DNA of 64,000 bases from Microbacterium galbinum (lineage in GTDB: Bacteria > Actinomycetota > Actinomycetes > Actinomycetales > Microbacteriaceae). The translations under genes and the position numbers were made by a program. The stretch spans positions 1,021,630 through 1,085,629 of the forward strand of contig NZ_CP078077.1 in assembly GCF_023101185.1 (NCBI RefSeq). The letters run 5' to 3'. The notes beneath the pieces were generated by a model that worked only from the letters and a program-made list of their open reading frames with translations, did no database searches and was not told where the DNA came from. Shown one piece after another: positions 49,623-58,040 of the stretch; position 1 is the first letter of the stretch; every line of letters begins with the position of its first letter.

Positions 49623-51212
49623 TCAGCCCAGCATCCGGATCGAGGTCGGCTGGATGAAGTTCGGCTGCTCGAACACCGCGCCCGACTGGTAGGTCGGCAG
49701 GATGTTGTCGGTCACCGGGAACACGTCGAAGCGGTTGATGAGCTCGGCCTCGGCGTCCTGCCAGATGCCGCAGGTCTCCTCGGGGCTCGCGCTCGAGGCC
49801 TCGGCGGCGAGAGCGGAGTACTCGGGGTTGTCGACCCACATGAAGTTCAGACCGCCCTGGTCGGGGGTGGCGCCGTCGAAGAACGTCGACAGCACGACCG
49901 GGCCGCCCGGTGCCACCTGCACCCAGCCCGTGTCCCAGTCGAAGGTCGACCAGAGCTGCTCCGACCAGGCCGCCGCGTCGTTCGCGAACAGCTCGGTCGT
50001 CACGCCCAGCTCGTCCCACGTCTCCTTGACGAGCTCGGCCGCGGCCGCGTGCGTCGAGGTGGGGGCGTTGTAGACGAACTTGATGGTCAGCGGCTGGCCG
50101 TCCTTGGTGCGCGTGCCGTCGGAGCCGACCGTCCAGCCGGCCTCGTCGAGCAGCTCGGCCGCCCGGTCGAGGTCGGTGTCGGGCAGCTCCCACTTCGGGC
50201 CGTCGGCGACGCAGAGCAGCGGGTTCTTGGTCACCAGTGAGACGGACTCCAGTGCCTCGCCGTCGGCGATCACCGTGCCGACCTCGTCGCGGTCGATCGC
50301 GATCGACAGCGCCTCGCGCACGAGCGGGTCGGAGAACGGACGCCCCTCCTTCTCGTTGAAGAGGATCATGCCGACGGGGTTGCGCACACCCGAGTGGGTG
50401 AGTCCGGCGCCGTCGAGACGGGCACGGTCCGCGCCCGAGATCGTCGCCGCGTTGATCTCGCCGGAGACGAGCAGGTTGGCGGCCGTGCTCTCATCGGTGA
50501 CGACGCGCGCCTGGATCGTGTCGGGCAGACCGACGGTCTCGCTCGTCACGTCGTCGGGACCCCACGTGTAGTCGTCGCGCTTGGTGAACGTGTAGGTGTC
50601 GCCCGGCTTGACGTCGCTCAGCCCGAAGAGTCCGGTGCCATCGGTCGCGTCCGACAGCGTGGTCGGGTCGGCGAGGCCGGCGTCGCAGACCAGCATGATG
50701 GTGCCGACGTTGACGGCCAGGAACGGGTTGTTCTCGGTGCTCGTCACCGTCACGACGTTACCGTCGGCCGTGGCCGAGATCGTCTCGTCGATGACCGAGC
50801 CGTACGAGAAGGTCGCGTTGGCGGGGTCGGCGTTGTAGTTGAGGTTGTCGGCGACGGTCTGCGCCGTGAACTCCGACCCGTCGGTGCAGGTGATGCCGTC
50901 CTTGAGGGTGAAGACGACCTCGGTGCCCGTCTCCTCCCAGCTCTCGGCGAGCCAGGGCACGAGGTCTCCCTCGTCGGTGACGGCGATCAGCGATTCGTAG
51001 GCGAGGCTGACGACCGCGAACGTGTCGGGCGAGACGGCCTTGAGCGGGTTCAGGTCGCCCGGGTCGTCGCCGACGGCGGTCACGAAGGTGCCACCGGAGA
51101 CGTAGTCGCCCTCGGCGGGCGCGGACTGATCGTTCGAGCCCGCGCAGGACGTCAGTGTCAGCGCAAGCGCAGAGAGAACGGCGGCCACGGGTACTGCGGT
51201 ACTGCGTTTCAT
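49623..51212 (-). CDS. Peptide/nickel-type ABC substrate-binding lipoprotein
   Basis: A 529-aa extracellular family 5 binding lipoprotein with signal VPVAAVLSALALTLTSCAG (lipobox LTSC). The core shows FVTAVGDDPGDLNPLKAVSP, WLAESWEETGTEVVFTLKDG, FTAQTVADNLNYNAD and QDAEAELINRFDVFPVTDNI near the end. It probably delivers an amide- or ring-containing amino-acid derivative, judged from the hydantoinase-like, DUF917 and M20 genes around it. ATG 51212 has GAGATCG upstream, a weak site. It lies 62 nt after the hydantoinase gene. Confidence 0.93.
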   Translation of the reverse strand: MKRSTAVPVAAVLSALALTLTSCAGSNDQSAPAEGDYVSGGTFVTAVGDDPGDLNPLKAVSPDTFAVVSLAYESLIAVTDEGDLVPWLAESWEETGTEVVFTLKDGITCTDGSEFTAQTVADNLNYNADPANATFSYGSVIDETISATADGNVVTVTSTENNPFLAVNVGTIMLVCDAGLADPTTLSDATDGTGLFGLSDVKPGDTYTFTKRDDYTWGPDDVTSETVGLPDTIQARVVTDESTAANLLVSGEINAATISGADRARLDGAGLTHSGVRNPVGMILFNEKEGRPFSDPLVREALSIAIDRDEVGTVIADGEALESVSLVTKNPLLCVADGPKWELPDTDLDRAAELLDEAGWTVGSDGTRTKDGQPLTIKFVYNAPTSTHAAAAELVKETWDELGVTTELFANDAAAWSEQLWSTFDWDTGWVQVAPGGPVVLSTFFDGATPDQGGLNFMWVDNPEYSALAAEASSASPEETCGIWQDAEAELINRFDVFPVTDNILPTYQSGAVFEQPNFIQPTSIRMLG

Positions 51213-51274
51213 AGCGATCTCCTGATTTCGGGTGAGGGGGTGGAGCTGCGGATGCTGTGGTCTTCTTCTTCCGG

Positions 51275-52849
51275 TCAGCGGACCGGAACCTCGGCCGAGA
51301 GCCGCGCGAGCGGGCCCGCGGCCTTGACCGTCACGTTGACGGTGGGCTGGGCGGTGTAGGGCACGTGCGTCTCGAGGACCTCGACGATCGACACCTGCAG
51401 CGGGTCGGCGCCGGCCTGGATCGCCTTCGCGATGGCGGCTTCGGATGCCTGCTCGATCGCCTGGTCGCGATCGCCCATCGGGGCCATCTGATCGGCTCGG
51501 CCGCCGGCGAGCGAGATCGCCGCGCCGACGGCGTTGGCGACGCCGCCGTGGTCGGGACGCAGGATGCTGCCGGCGCTCGCGAGGCTGTCGGGCACGAGGA
51601 ATCCGCCGCCGCCGACGACGACGAGGGGGATGTCCATGCGGCCGAGGGAGAGGCGTTCGACGGCCTCGTCGAGGCGATCGGCGACCTTCGCGAGCGCCTG
51701 CTCGAGCGCCTCGGTCACCTGCGGCGACAGCCCGGGCAGCGTGCGTCCGGCGACGGGGCTGCCGGCGAGGGCCGCGGCATCCGTCAGCGTCGGGGTGGAG
51801 CCGCCGAACAGCAGACCCTCCCGGTCGATGCGGTAGCCGACCGAGTCCGGGCCGACGCGGCCCGAGGCGACGTCGACGATCGTGCCGCCGCCGATGCCGA
51901 CGCTGAGGATGTCGGGCATCCGGAAGTTCGTGCGCACCCCGCCGATCTCGCGCGGCAGCGTCGACTCGCGGGGGAATCCACCCACGACCACGCCGAGGTC
52001 AGAGGTCGTGCCGCCCACGTCGATCACGATCGCGTCGTCGTGGCCCGAGAGGTACGCGGCGCCGCGGATGGAGTTCGCGGGGCCCGATCCGATCGTGAGC
52101 ACGGGGTACTGCGCGGCGTAGTCGAGCGACATCAGGGTGCCGTCGTTCTGGGCGAAGAAGGTGGTCGCGTCGAGGCCCTCCTCGGCGACGACCGTCACCA
52201 GCGCTTCGGTGACCGACCGGGCGACGCTGTAGAGCGCGGCGTTGAGGAGCGTCGCGTTCTCGCGTTCGAGCAGACCCGTCGGGCCGATGTCCTGGCTGAG
52301 GAACACCCGGGTGTCCTGCCCCAGGTGGCCGCGCAGCAGGTCGGCGACCTCGAGCTCCTGCTCGGGCGACGAGGGGCTGAAGATGCCCGCCACGGCGATC
52401 GCATCGAAGTCGTCGAGGCCGTCGACGAAGCGCAGGATGCCGTCGCGGTCGAGCGGGGCGATCGGGGTGCCGTCGACCATGTGGCCGCCGCCGAGCATCG
52501 TGGCGCCGGCGAGCACCATGCGCACGAGGTCGTCGGGCCAGCCGGTCAGCGGCGGGTACTCGGTCGCGGCCGGGGCGCCGAGGCGGATCATCGCGACCCG
52601 GTCGAGCTGGCGGCGCTGCACGATCGCGTTGGTCGCGTGGGTCGTGCCGAGCATGACGCGCGAGACACGGGAGCGGTCGTCGCCGATCGCGGCGAGCACG
52701 TCGCGGATGCCGGCGCGGATTCCGCCGGTGATGTCGTCGGTCGTGGCGCGCTTGGTCCACGCGAGCACCCGGCCGTCGCCGTCGAGCACGACCGCGTCGG
52801 TGTTCGTGCCGCCGACGTCGACGCCGATGGAGAGGTCGCGGGCGGTCAT
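51275..52849 (-). CDS. Hydantoinase/oxoprolinase A-subunit-like protein
   Basis: A 524-aa protein of the HyuA/oxoprolinase ATPase-fold family, which opens cyclic amides such as hydantoins or 5-oxoproline with ATP. The two phosphate motifs are IGVDVGGTNTDAVVLD at the start and IDVGGTTSDLGVVVGG near residue 280. LGTTHATNAIVQRR and SVGIGGGTIVDVASGRVG are further hallmarks. The partner B subunit is missing, and a DUF917 protein overlaps instead, a pairing seen elsewhere. ATG 52849 has GGAG upstream and overlaps the DUF917 stop by 4 nt. Confidence 0.92.
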   Translation of the reverse strand: MTARDLSIGVDVGGTNTDAVVLDGDGRVLAWTKRATTDDITGGIRAGIRDVLAAIGDDRSRVSRVMLGTTHATNAIVQRRQLDRVAMIRLGAPAATEYPPLTGWPDDLVRMVLAGATMLGGGHMVDGTPIAPLDRDGILRFVDGLDDFDAIAVAGIFSPSSPEQELEVADLLRGHLGQDTRVFLSQDIGPTGLLERENATLLNAALYSVARSVTEALVTVVAEEGLDATTFFAQNDGTLMSLDYAAQYPVLTIGSGPANSIRGAAYLSGHDDAIVIDVGGTTSDLGVVVGGFPRESTLPREIGGVRTNFRMPDILSVGIGGGTIVDVASGRVGPDSVGYRIDREGLLFGGSTPTLTDAAALAGSPVAGRTLPGLSPQVTEALEQALAKVADRLDEAVERLSLGRMDIPLVVVGGGGFLVPDSLASAGSILRPDHGGVANAVGAAISLAGGRADQMAPMGDRDQAIEQASEAAIAKAIQAGADPLQVSIVEVLETHVPYTAQPTVNVTVKAAGPLARLSAEVPVR

Positions 52850-53952
52850 CGGGTCGCTCCTTCGAACGGGACGTACGGCAAGTCGTAGCCGAAGGCCAGG
52901 GGCCCGGCGAGTTCGAGGCCGCGGGGCGTGCGCCAGATCGGGTCGCAGGCCCACGCGAGAACCGAGACGCGCTGGCCGAAGCGCAGCATCTCGGTGGTGA
53001 TCGCGTGGCCGGTCTCGGCGTCGATGATCGTGATGAGGTCGGGGACGCTCACCAGCACCTCACCGTCTTCGAGCACGAGCAGGTTCTCGTTCTGCAGCTC
53101 GAGGCGCTGCAGGCGGCCCCGGTCGGCGCCGGTGCCGGTGATCGTCACCGAGCCGCGCACGAAACCGCCGACGGTGCGGCGGTCGAGGTCGGTGATCTTG
53201 CCGGTCATGAGCACGCGGGCGTCGAGCTCGGCCGCGACGGCGGCGACCGGATCGGACGACGACATCAGGGCGTGGCCGACGCGGATGGCGGCGCTCACCG
53301 TGCCCTCGATGACCGAGCCCTTCACCTGGTCGGCGGTCATCGGGTAGTGCGCGCCGATGCAGATCGAGCCGCTCGCGACGGTGAGGGCGCGGGCGTGACG
53401 CTCGAGCCAGTGCAGGTCGACCGTCTTCATGACCGAGATGTTGCCGACGACGTCGCTCTGCACGGCCCATGCGCAGGGGACGCCGGCGACGTTCATCGCC
53501 ACCATCGCGGCATCCGGGAACGCGCGGCCCATGCCGTCGGCGTCGAGGATCTGCAGCCCGAGGCGGGCGGCCCAGCCGATCGGCTGCACGCCGTTGCTTC
53601 CCCCGATCTCGGCCGCCATCAGCGTCGTGACCTTGCGGCCGAGCAGCCGCTCGGCCTCGGCGAGCAGCGCGTGGATCTGGTCCTTCGCGGCCAGCATCTC
53701 GATGCCGACCGTCGGGGCGCCGATGCCCGACATCAGGATGACGACGTCGTCGGCGCCGAGGTCGTCGACCTGCACCAGGCGCACGGGGCCGTGCTCGCGC
53801 AGCGCGGTCTCGACCATGATCTGCGAGGTGTAGACGGCGCCACCGCCGCCGGTGCCGAAGATCGCGGTGCCGACGCCGAGCGCGGCGATATCGTCTGCCG
53901 TGATCTCGGTGATCGGAGCCGCGGTGCGTGCGACGGAGGAAGTCTGGGCCAT
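52846..53952 (-). CDS. DUF917 (S-methyl-thiohydantoin desulfurase-like) protein
   Basis: A 368-aa protein of the DUF917 family. It shows the N-terminal ITADDIAALGVGTAIFGTGG, the stretch VEIGGSNGVQPIGWAARLGL in variant form (AAEIGGSNG), and the C-terminal WACDPIWRTPRGLELAGPLA. Family members sit beside HyuA-type genes and one subgroup acts on S-methyl-thiohydantoins; the reaction here is not proved. ATG 53952 has no ribosome site. TTGCCC, 17 nt and TACCGT end exactly 6 nt before it, so the mRNA is probably leaderless. It heads the operon that runs to 44767. Confidence 0.9.
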   Translation of the reverse strand: MAQTSSVARTAAPITEITADDIAALGVGTAIFGTGGGGAVYTSQIMVETALREHGPVRLVQVDDLGADDVVILMSGIGAPTVGIEMLAAKDQIHALLAEAERLLGRKVTTLMAAEIGGSNGVQPIGWAARLGLQILDADGMGRAFPDAAMVAMNVAGVPCAWAVQSDVVGNISVMKTVDLHWLERHARALTVASGSICIGAHYPMTADQVKGSVIEGTVSAAIRVGHALMSSSDPVAAVAAELDARVLMTGKITDLDRRTVGGFVRGSVTITGTGADRGRLQRLELQNENLLVLEDGEVLVSVPDLITIIDAETGHAITTEMLRFGQRVSVLAWACDPIWRTPRGLELAGPLAFGYDLPYVPFEGATR

Positions 53953-54025
53953 GTGTTCACGGTACGGAGCCGTTCACCTCCGGGCAATGTTTCCTGCATC
54001 CAGTGATTCCGGGCATACTGTGCGC
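53953..54025. promoter_or_regulatory. Back-to-back leaderless promoters
   Basis: The 73-bp gap carries on the minus strand TTGCCC-17-TACCGT ending 6 nt before ATG 53952. On the plus strand CATACT (54014-54019) ends 6 nt before ATG 54026. Direct repeats GTTCAC (53956-53961 and 53972-53977, approximately) overlap the minus promoter and may bind the PucR protein. Confidence 0.65.
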
Positions 54026-55504
54026 ATGGCACAGTACACACTGCGGGATCTGCGTGATGACGCCGACCGACTCGGGCTGCGCTCGCACGCCGGCCCCGTC
54101 GACGACCGGCAGATCGTGCGCGTCGACCTCGCCGCCGTCGACCGCCTCGACGCCCTCGCCACCGGCACCCTCGCGATCATCGACGGCGAGGAGCAGCCGC
54201 CGCCCTTCCGCATCGACGTCGCCCTGCGGCAGGCCAGCGCCCGCAGCCTCGCCGGCCTCGTCTTCACCGCCCCGCTCACACTCGCCGAGACCGCGCGCGT
54301 GCTCGCCGAGCGCGCCGGCGTCCCCGTGTTCTCGGCCGTGGGCGTCGGCGCCGCCGACCTCGCGAAGACCATCGACCGAGCCATCTCGGGCGGGGCGTCG
54401 GAGGCGATGATGCGCGGCGCGCACGCCATCGCCCTCGCGACCGAGGCCGCGGCATCCGCAGACAGCACGACCGAGAGCATCCTGTCGGTCGCCGGCGGGG
54501 CACTCGGGGTCGCGCTGTCGATCGCCCCCGACCAGGCCGCCGCGTGGACCGATGCGGATGCCGTGTTCATCGGCGAGGTGCTCATCGGGCGCCTCGTGGC
54601 CGATCGCACCGACGGCGCGACCGAGGTGTCGCTGCCCGTGATCGCCTCGCTGCTCTCGCGCGTCGCGCAACGGCAGAGCCGCGACCGGTTCGCCCCCACG
54701 CAGTCGCGCGCCGACCTGCTCGTCGAACTCGTACTCGCCGAGCCCTCGCGCGCCGAGGGCTTCGTCGCCCAGGCCGCGCGTCTCGGGCTGCCCCTCCCCC
54801 AGTCGCACGCGGTCGCCTGGCTCGCCCCGACCGGCACCGCCGACCCCGACGCCCGGGCGCCGCGCAGTGTGCAACCCGCGCTCGAACTGTTCGCGCTGCA
54901 GCTCGTCGAGGCGCGCGAGGAGATGTGGCACGTCGCCTTCCTGCAGGACGACCTGCTGCTCGTCTGCACCGAGGAGCACGGGGCCGGCGACCATCAGCGC
55001 CGCGTGCGCGAGGTCGCGATGCTCATCCAGGAGCGGGCGCAGGAGATCGCCGGCTCCGACTGGGCCTACACGCTCGGACTCGGCACCCCGCAGGTCGGCG
55101 CGCTGGGGCTGCGGCAGTCGGCCGCCGAGGCGCGCATCGCGGCCGAGTCGGCCATCGCCGCCGGGCGCCTCGGCGGGGTCGAGCTCACCGATGTCACGGG
55201 TCTGCGGCGGGTGCTGCTCGACGTCTACGCCTCGCCGATCAGCCGCGAACTGCTGCACGACATCCTGCGCCCGCTCGACGACCTCGGCCCCGAGCGCGCG
55301 CTGCAGTCGGTGCGCACCCTGCTCGTGTACCTCGCGCGCGAGGGGTCGCTCGTGCACGCCGGCCGCGAGCTCATGCTGCATCCGAACGGCGTGGGGTACC
55401 GGATGCGGCGCATCCGCGAGCTGCTCGGCATCGACCTCGCCGACCCCGACGCCCGCTTCGCCGTCGAGCTCGCCTGCCGCGTGAGGTTGCTCGGGGCCGG
55501 GTAG
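54026..55504 (+). CDS. PucR-family transcriptional regulator
   Basis: A 492-aa regulator, divergent from the DUF917-hydantoinase-importer operon. The N-terminal half holds a PucR-like ligand region (TGTLAIIDGEEQPPPFRIDV, then ARSLAGLVFTAPLTLAETAR), the middle a CdaR-like GGDEF-related region (WAYTLGLGTPQVGALGLRQS), and the C-terminus the HTH_30 segment LAREGSLVHAGRELMLHPNG with GVGYRMRRIRELLGI. PucR proteins sense purine or amino-acid derivatives and activate catabolic genes. Its position suggests control of the facing operon. A short hairpin (55492-55509) overlaps its stop. Confidence 0.92.
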   Translation: MAQYTLRDLRDDADRLGLRSHAGPVDDRQIVRVDLAAVDRLDALATGTLAIIDGEEQPPPFRIDVALRQASARSLAGLVFTAPLTLAETARVLAERAGVPVFSAVGVGAADLAKTIDRAISGGASEAMMRGAHAIALATEAAASADSTTESILSVAGGALGVALSIAPDQAAAWTDADAVFIGEVLIGRLVADRTDGATEVSLPVIASLLSRVAQRQSRDRFAPTQSRADLLVELVLAEPSRAEGFVAQAARLGLPLPQSHAVAWLAPTGTADPDARAPRSVQPALELFALQLVEAREEMWHVAFLQDDLLLVCTEEHGAGDHQRRVREVAMLIQERAQEIAGSDWAYTLGLGTPQVGALGLRQSAAEARIAAESAIAAGRLGGVELTDVTGLRRVLLDVYASPISRELLHDILRPLDDLGPERALQSVRTLLVYLAREGSLVHAGRELMLHPNGVGYRMRRIRELLGIDLADPDARFAVELACRVRLLGAG

Positions 55505-55517
55505 CCCCGTCCCCGGA

Positions 55518-56654
55518 TCAGCGACCGAGCTCCGCGCGGAGCGCCGCGCCGTCGGCGTCGAGACCGGGCGCGCGTGCCAGCCTCACCGTGCCGTTGGTGC
55601 CGAGCGCCGACCGGGCGATCGACACCCCGTCGTCGTGCTCGATCAGGCCGAGAGCATCCGCCTGCGGGCCGCGGGCCGCCTCTTCCGGGGTGCGCACTCG
55701 CGCCACGAGCACACGCGCCGCCTGCAGGCATCCGACCACCGTCTCGAGCGGCAACGATCCCACCCGCGCGGCCAGGATGCGTTCGAGCTCGTCGCGCCCC
55801 TCCACGCGGGCCCGGTTGCCCGCCCACTCCGGCCCGCCGAGCACGGCGCCCAGGTCGAGCGCCGCCACGAGACGCGCGAACATCGCGTCGTTGGTCGCGC
55901 CGAGCACGACATGACCATCGGATGCCGCGAAGGCGCGGTACGGCACGATCGACGGGTGCGAGCTGCCCCAGGGCTTCGACGGGGGTCCGCCCGCCGAGGT
56001 CGCGGCGATCACCGTGCCCAGCGAACTGAGCGCGGTCGCGAACAGCGAGAACTCCAGCCGACGGCCGACACCGGTGCGCCCGCGTTCGAGAAGAGCGGCG
56101 AGCACGCCGTTGATCATCGACATCCCGGTCGCGATGTCGACCATCGCCACCCCGGAGCGCACGGGGTCGGCGCCCTCGTACCCGGTCACGTGCATGAGCC
56201 CGGACTCGGCCTCGACCGTCACGGCGGTGCCCGGCTCGGCCGCGAGCGGGCCCTCCTGCGAGAAGCCGCTGATCGAGGCGTAGACCAGTCGTGGAAACCG
56301 TTCGCGCATCGCGTCGGCACCGATCCCCAGTCGGTCGGCGACCCCCGGGCGGAAACTCTCGACCACGACATCCGCCGTGCCGATCAGCGCGTGCGCCGTC
56401 TCGCGATCGGCGGGGTCGGCGAGATCGAGCGCGATGCTGCGCTTGCCGCGGTTGATCGCGTGGAAGTACGCGCTCGCCCCGTGCACGAACGGAGGACCCC
56501 AGTGCCGGGTCTCGTCGCCGATGCCCGGTTGCTCGACCTTGATCACGTCGGCGCCGAGCTCGGCGAGGGTCATGGTCGCGTACGGCCCGGCGAGCAGCCG
56601 GGTGAAGTCGATCACGCGCACGCCCTCGAGCGGCCGGAAATCTCCGTCAGTCAT
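55518..56654 (-). CDS. Class III CoA-transferase (CaiB/BaiF family)
   Basis: A 378-aa acid CoA-transferase. The hallmarks are PLEGVRVIDFTRLLAGPYAT, LAELGADVIKVEQPGIGDET, NRGKRSIALDLADPADRE, and the catalytic Asp in VAMVDIATGMSM. ATG 56654 (MTDGDFRPLEG) is chosen since upstream codons add nothing conserved. It stands alone between the PucR and ATPase genes; a truncated repeat lies upstream. Its partner acid is unknown. It is only distantly similar to the CoA-transferase at 41253. Confidence 0.92.
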   Translation of the reverse strand: MTDGDFRPLEGVRVIDFTRLLAGPYATMTLAELGADVIKVEQPGIGDETRHWGPPFVHGASAYFHAINRGKRSIALDLADPADRETAHALIGTADVVVESFRPGVADRLGIGADAMRERFPRLVYASISGFSQEGPLAAEPGTAVTVEAESGLMHVTGYEGADPVRSGVAMVDIATGMSMINGVLAALLERGRTGVGRRLEFSLFATALSSLGTVIAATSAGGPPSKPWGSSHPSIVPYRAFAASDGHVVLGATNDAMFARLVAALDLGAVLGGPEWAGNRARVEGRDELERILAARVGSLPLETVVGCLQAARVLVARVRTPEEAARGPQADALGLIEHDDGVSIARSALGTNGTVRLARAPGLDADGAALRAELGR

Positions 56655-56735
56655 CGTCGCCCCTTCGCTCCCGAGCGAGGTTATCGACGAGCGGATGCCG
56701 TCGGCGATGGGTGCTGCGCACACCGAACGGGGCGC

Positions 56736-56761
56736 GGGGTGGGCCCTTCGACAGGCTCAGG
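56736..56761. repeat. Truncated dispersed repeat at islet border
   Basis: A CCTTCGACAGGCTCAGG copy that stops abruptly at the stop codon of the AAA ATPase gene (56757-56759), where other copies continue GGACCCAG. It may mark the edge of an inserted segment. Confidence 0.7.
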
Positions 56762-57974
56762 TGCGCTTCTTGCGTTTCTGAATCGGAGGAACGAGCAGTT
56801 CTGGAACGGCTCGCAGCATGTACTTGTCGAAATCCGGGACGGTGAACGCGGCGTATCCGTGTTCCGGCGTGTAGAGCAATCCCATGTCGATCAGCTCCGC
56901 CCTTGTGGGCCCCACCTGCGACGACTCCCTGCCCAGAACCCGAGCAACCGCGTCGGCTTTCTGCGGCTCCGGCCCGAGCTCGGCCATCGCTCTCATGTAG
57001 GCGGACTGCAATGGCGTCGCGCGATCCAGTCGAACCCGGAAGAAAGAACTGTCGAGTTTCGCCTCGTATGCTTCGCGCGCCTGCTCCACGTCATCCCTGC
57101 TGATCGGGTTCTGTTCGGCGATCTCCCACACTTGATATCCGAGTTCCTGGATGAAGTACGGATACCCACGCGTGATCTCCACCGCCAGATCGACCGCATC
57201 ATCGTCGTACTGCACCGACTCCGCGGCGGCGGGATCGGTGATCGCGGTGCGAGCGTCCTCGGGACTGAGCGAATCGACCGTCGGGAACTGGAAGAGTCGT
57301 TCGGCATAGGACTTGGCGTCCCCGGCCAACTCCGCGATCTGAGGAAGCCCCGCGCCGACGAAGGTGATCGGCAATTTGCGTTGGACCGTCTTGTGGATGG
57401 CTTGGATGAGGGCTTCCAGTTGTCGAGCACTGAGGAATTGCACCTCATCGATCAGAATCGCCACGCCGCGCTGACGCTCCTGCGCAGCTTCACCGACTGC
57501 GACGAGCGCGTCACTGAGATCCATTCCGAGTTCGCCGTGGTCGCCCAGCCCCTCAGATGGCTCCACGTCCCATCCCAGCGACCATGTCCCCTGCTGATCC
57601 ATCGACACGGAGAACGCCGTGATGACGGACGCGGCGCGGTGACCTCTGTCCGTCCAGCGCGCTCGCGGTGAGAGTCGGAGCAAAGCTCCCCGGAGAAGCG
57701 TCGCCATCGTTTGGCGAAAGCGAGAATCGTCGTGCTTGCTCGCCTCGTGCTCGATCACCTCCCAGTTCTCCTGGTGAGCGATGTCGCGGAACTCGTTGAG
57801 CAGCACTGTCTTGCCGACGCCGCGGAGACCCACCATGACCATGGATTGGTGCGTCCGCCCCGCACCGAGCCGGCCAAGCAGAGTTCGGAACGCCTTCGTC
57901 TGCTCGCCACGTCCGACGACGATCTCGGGCGATGCTCCGGCGTTGGGCGTGTAGGGATTGCGTGCGCTGTCCAT
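56757..57974 (-). CDS. AAA/STAND-type ATP-binding protein
   Basis: A 405-aa ATPase. Walker A GLRGVGKT is at residues 49-56, Walker B VAILIDE at 171-177, and a sensor-like ITFVGAGLPQIAEL follows, then a helical lid (EITRGYPYFIQELGYQVWEI) and a C-terminal winged helix-like region ending in QKRKKRT. It resembles AAA_16/archaeal-type NTPases used as regulators or defence effectors. Base use is visibly less GC-biased than in neighbours, and its promoter is AT-rich with a long palindrome. It stands alone between catabolic genes, which suggests transfer. Function unknown. Confidence 0.85.
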   Translation of the reverse strand: MDSARNPYTPNAGASPEIVVGRGEQTKAFRTLLGRLGAGRTHQSMVMVGLRGVGKTVLLNEFRDIAHQENWEVIEHEASKHDDSRFRQTMATLLRGALLRLSPRARWTDRGHRAASVITAFSVSMDQQGTWSLGWDVEPSEGLGDHGELGMDLSDALVAVGEAAQERQRGVAILIDEVQFLSARQLEALIQAIHKTVQRKLPITFVGAGLPQIAELAGDAKSYAERLFQFPTVDSLSPEDARTAITDPAAAESVQYDDDAVDLAVEITRGYPYFIQELGYQVWEIAEQNPISRDDVEQAREAYEAKLDSSFFRVRLDRATPLQSAYMRAMAELGPEPQKADAVARVLGRESSQVGPTRAELIDMGLLYTPEHGYAAFTVPDFDKYMLRAVPELLVPPIQKRKKRT

Positions 57975-57990
57975 GGCACCCGTTTCTAAC

Positions 57991-58029
57991 TTTAGGTCAC
58001 TTTATTAGGATCTAATAAAGCACTCTAAA
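57991..58029. promoter_or_regulatory. AT-rich palindromic operator of the ATPase gene
   Basis: Core CTTTATTAG-GAT-CTAATAAAG (58000-58020) has perfect 9-bp arms, flanked by matching TTTAG (57991-57995) and CTAAA (58025-58029). It covers the promoter region 17-55 nt upstream of ATG 57974 and is the most AT-rich stretch noticed in the window. Confidence 0.7.
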
Positions 58030-58040
58030 TCATGAAACCC

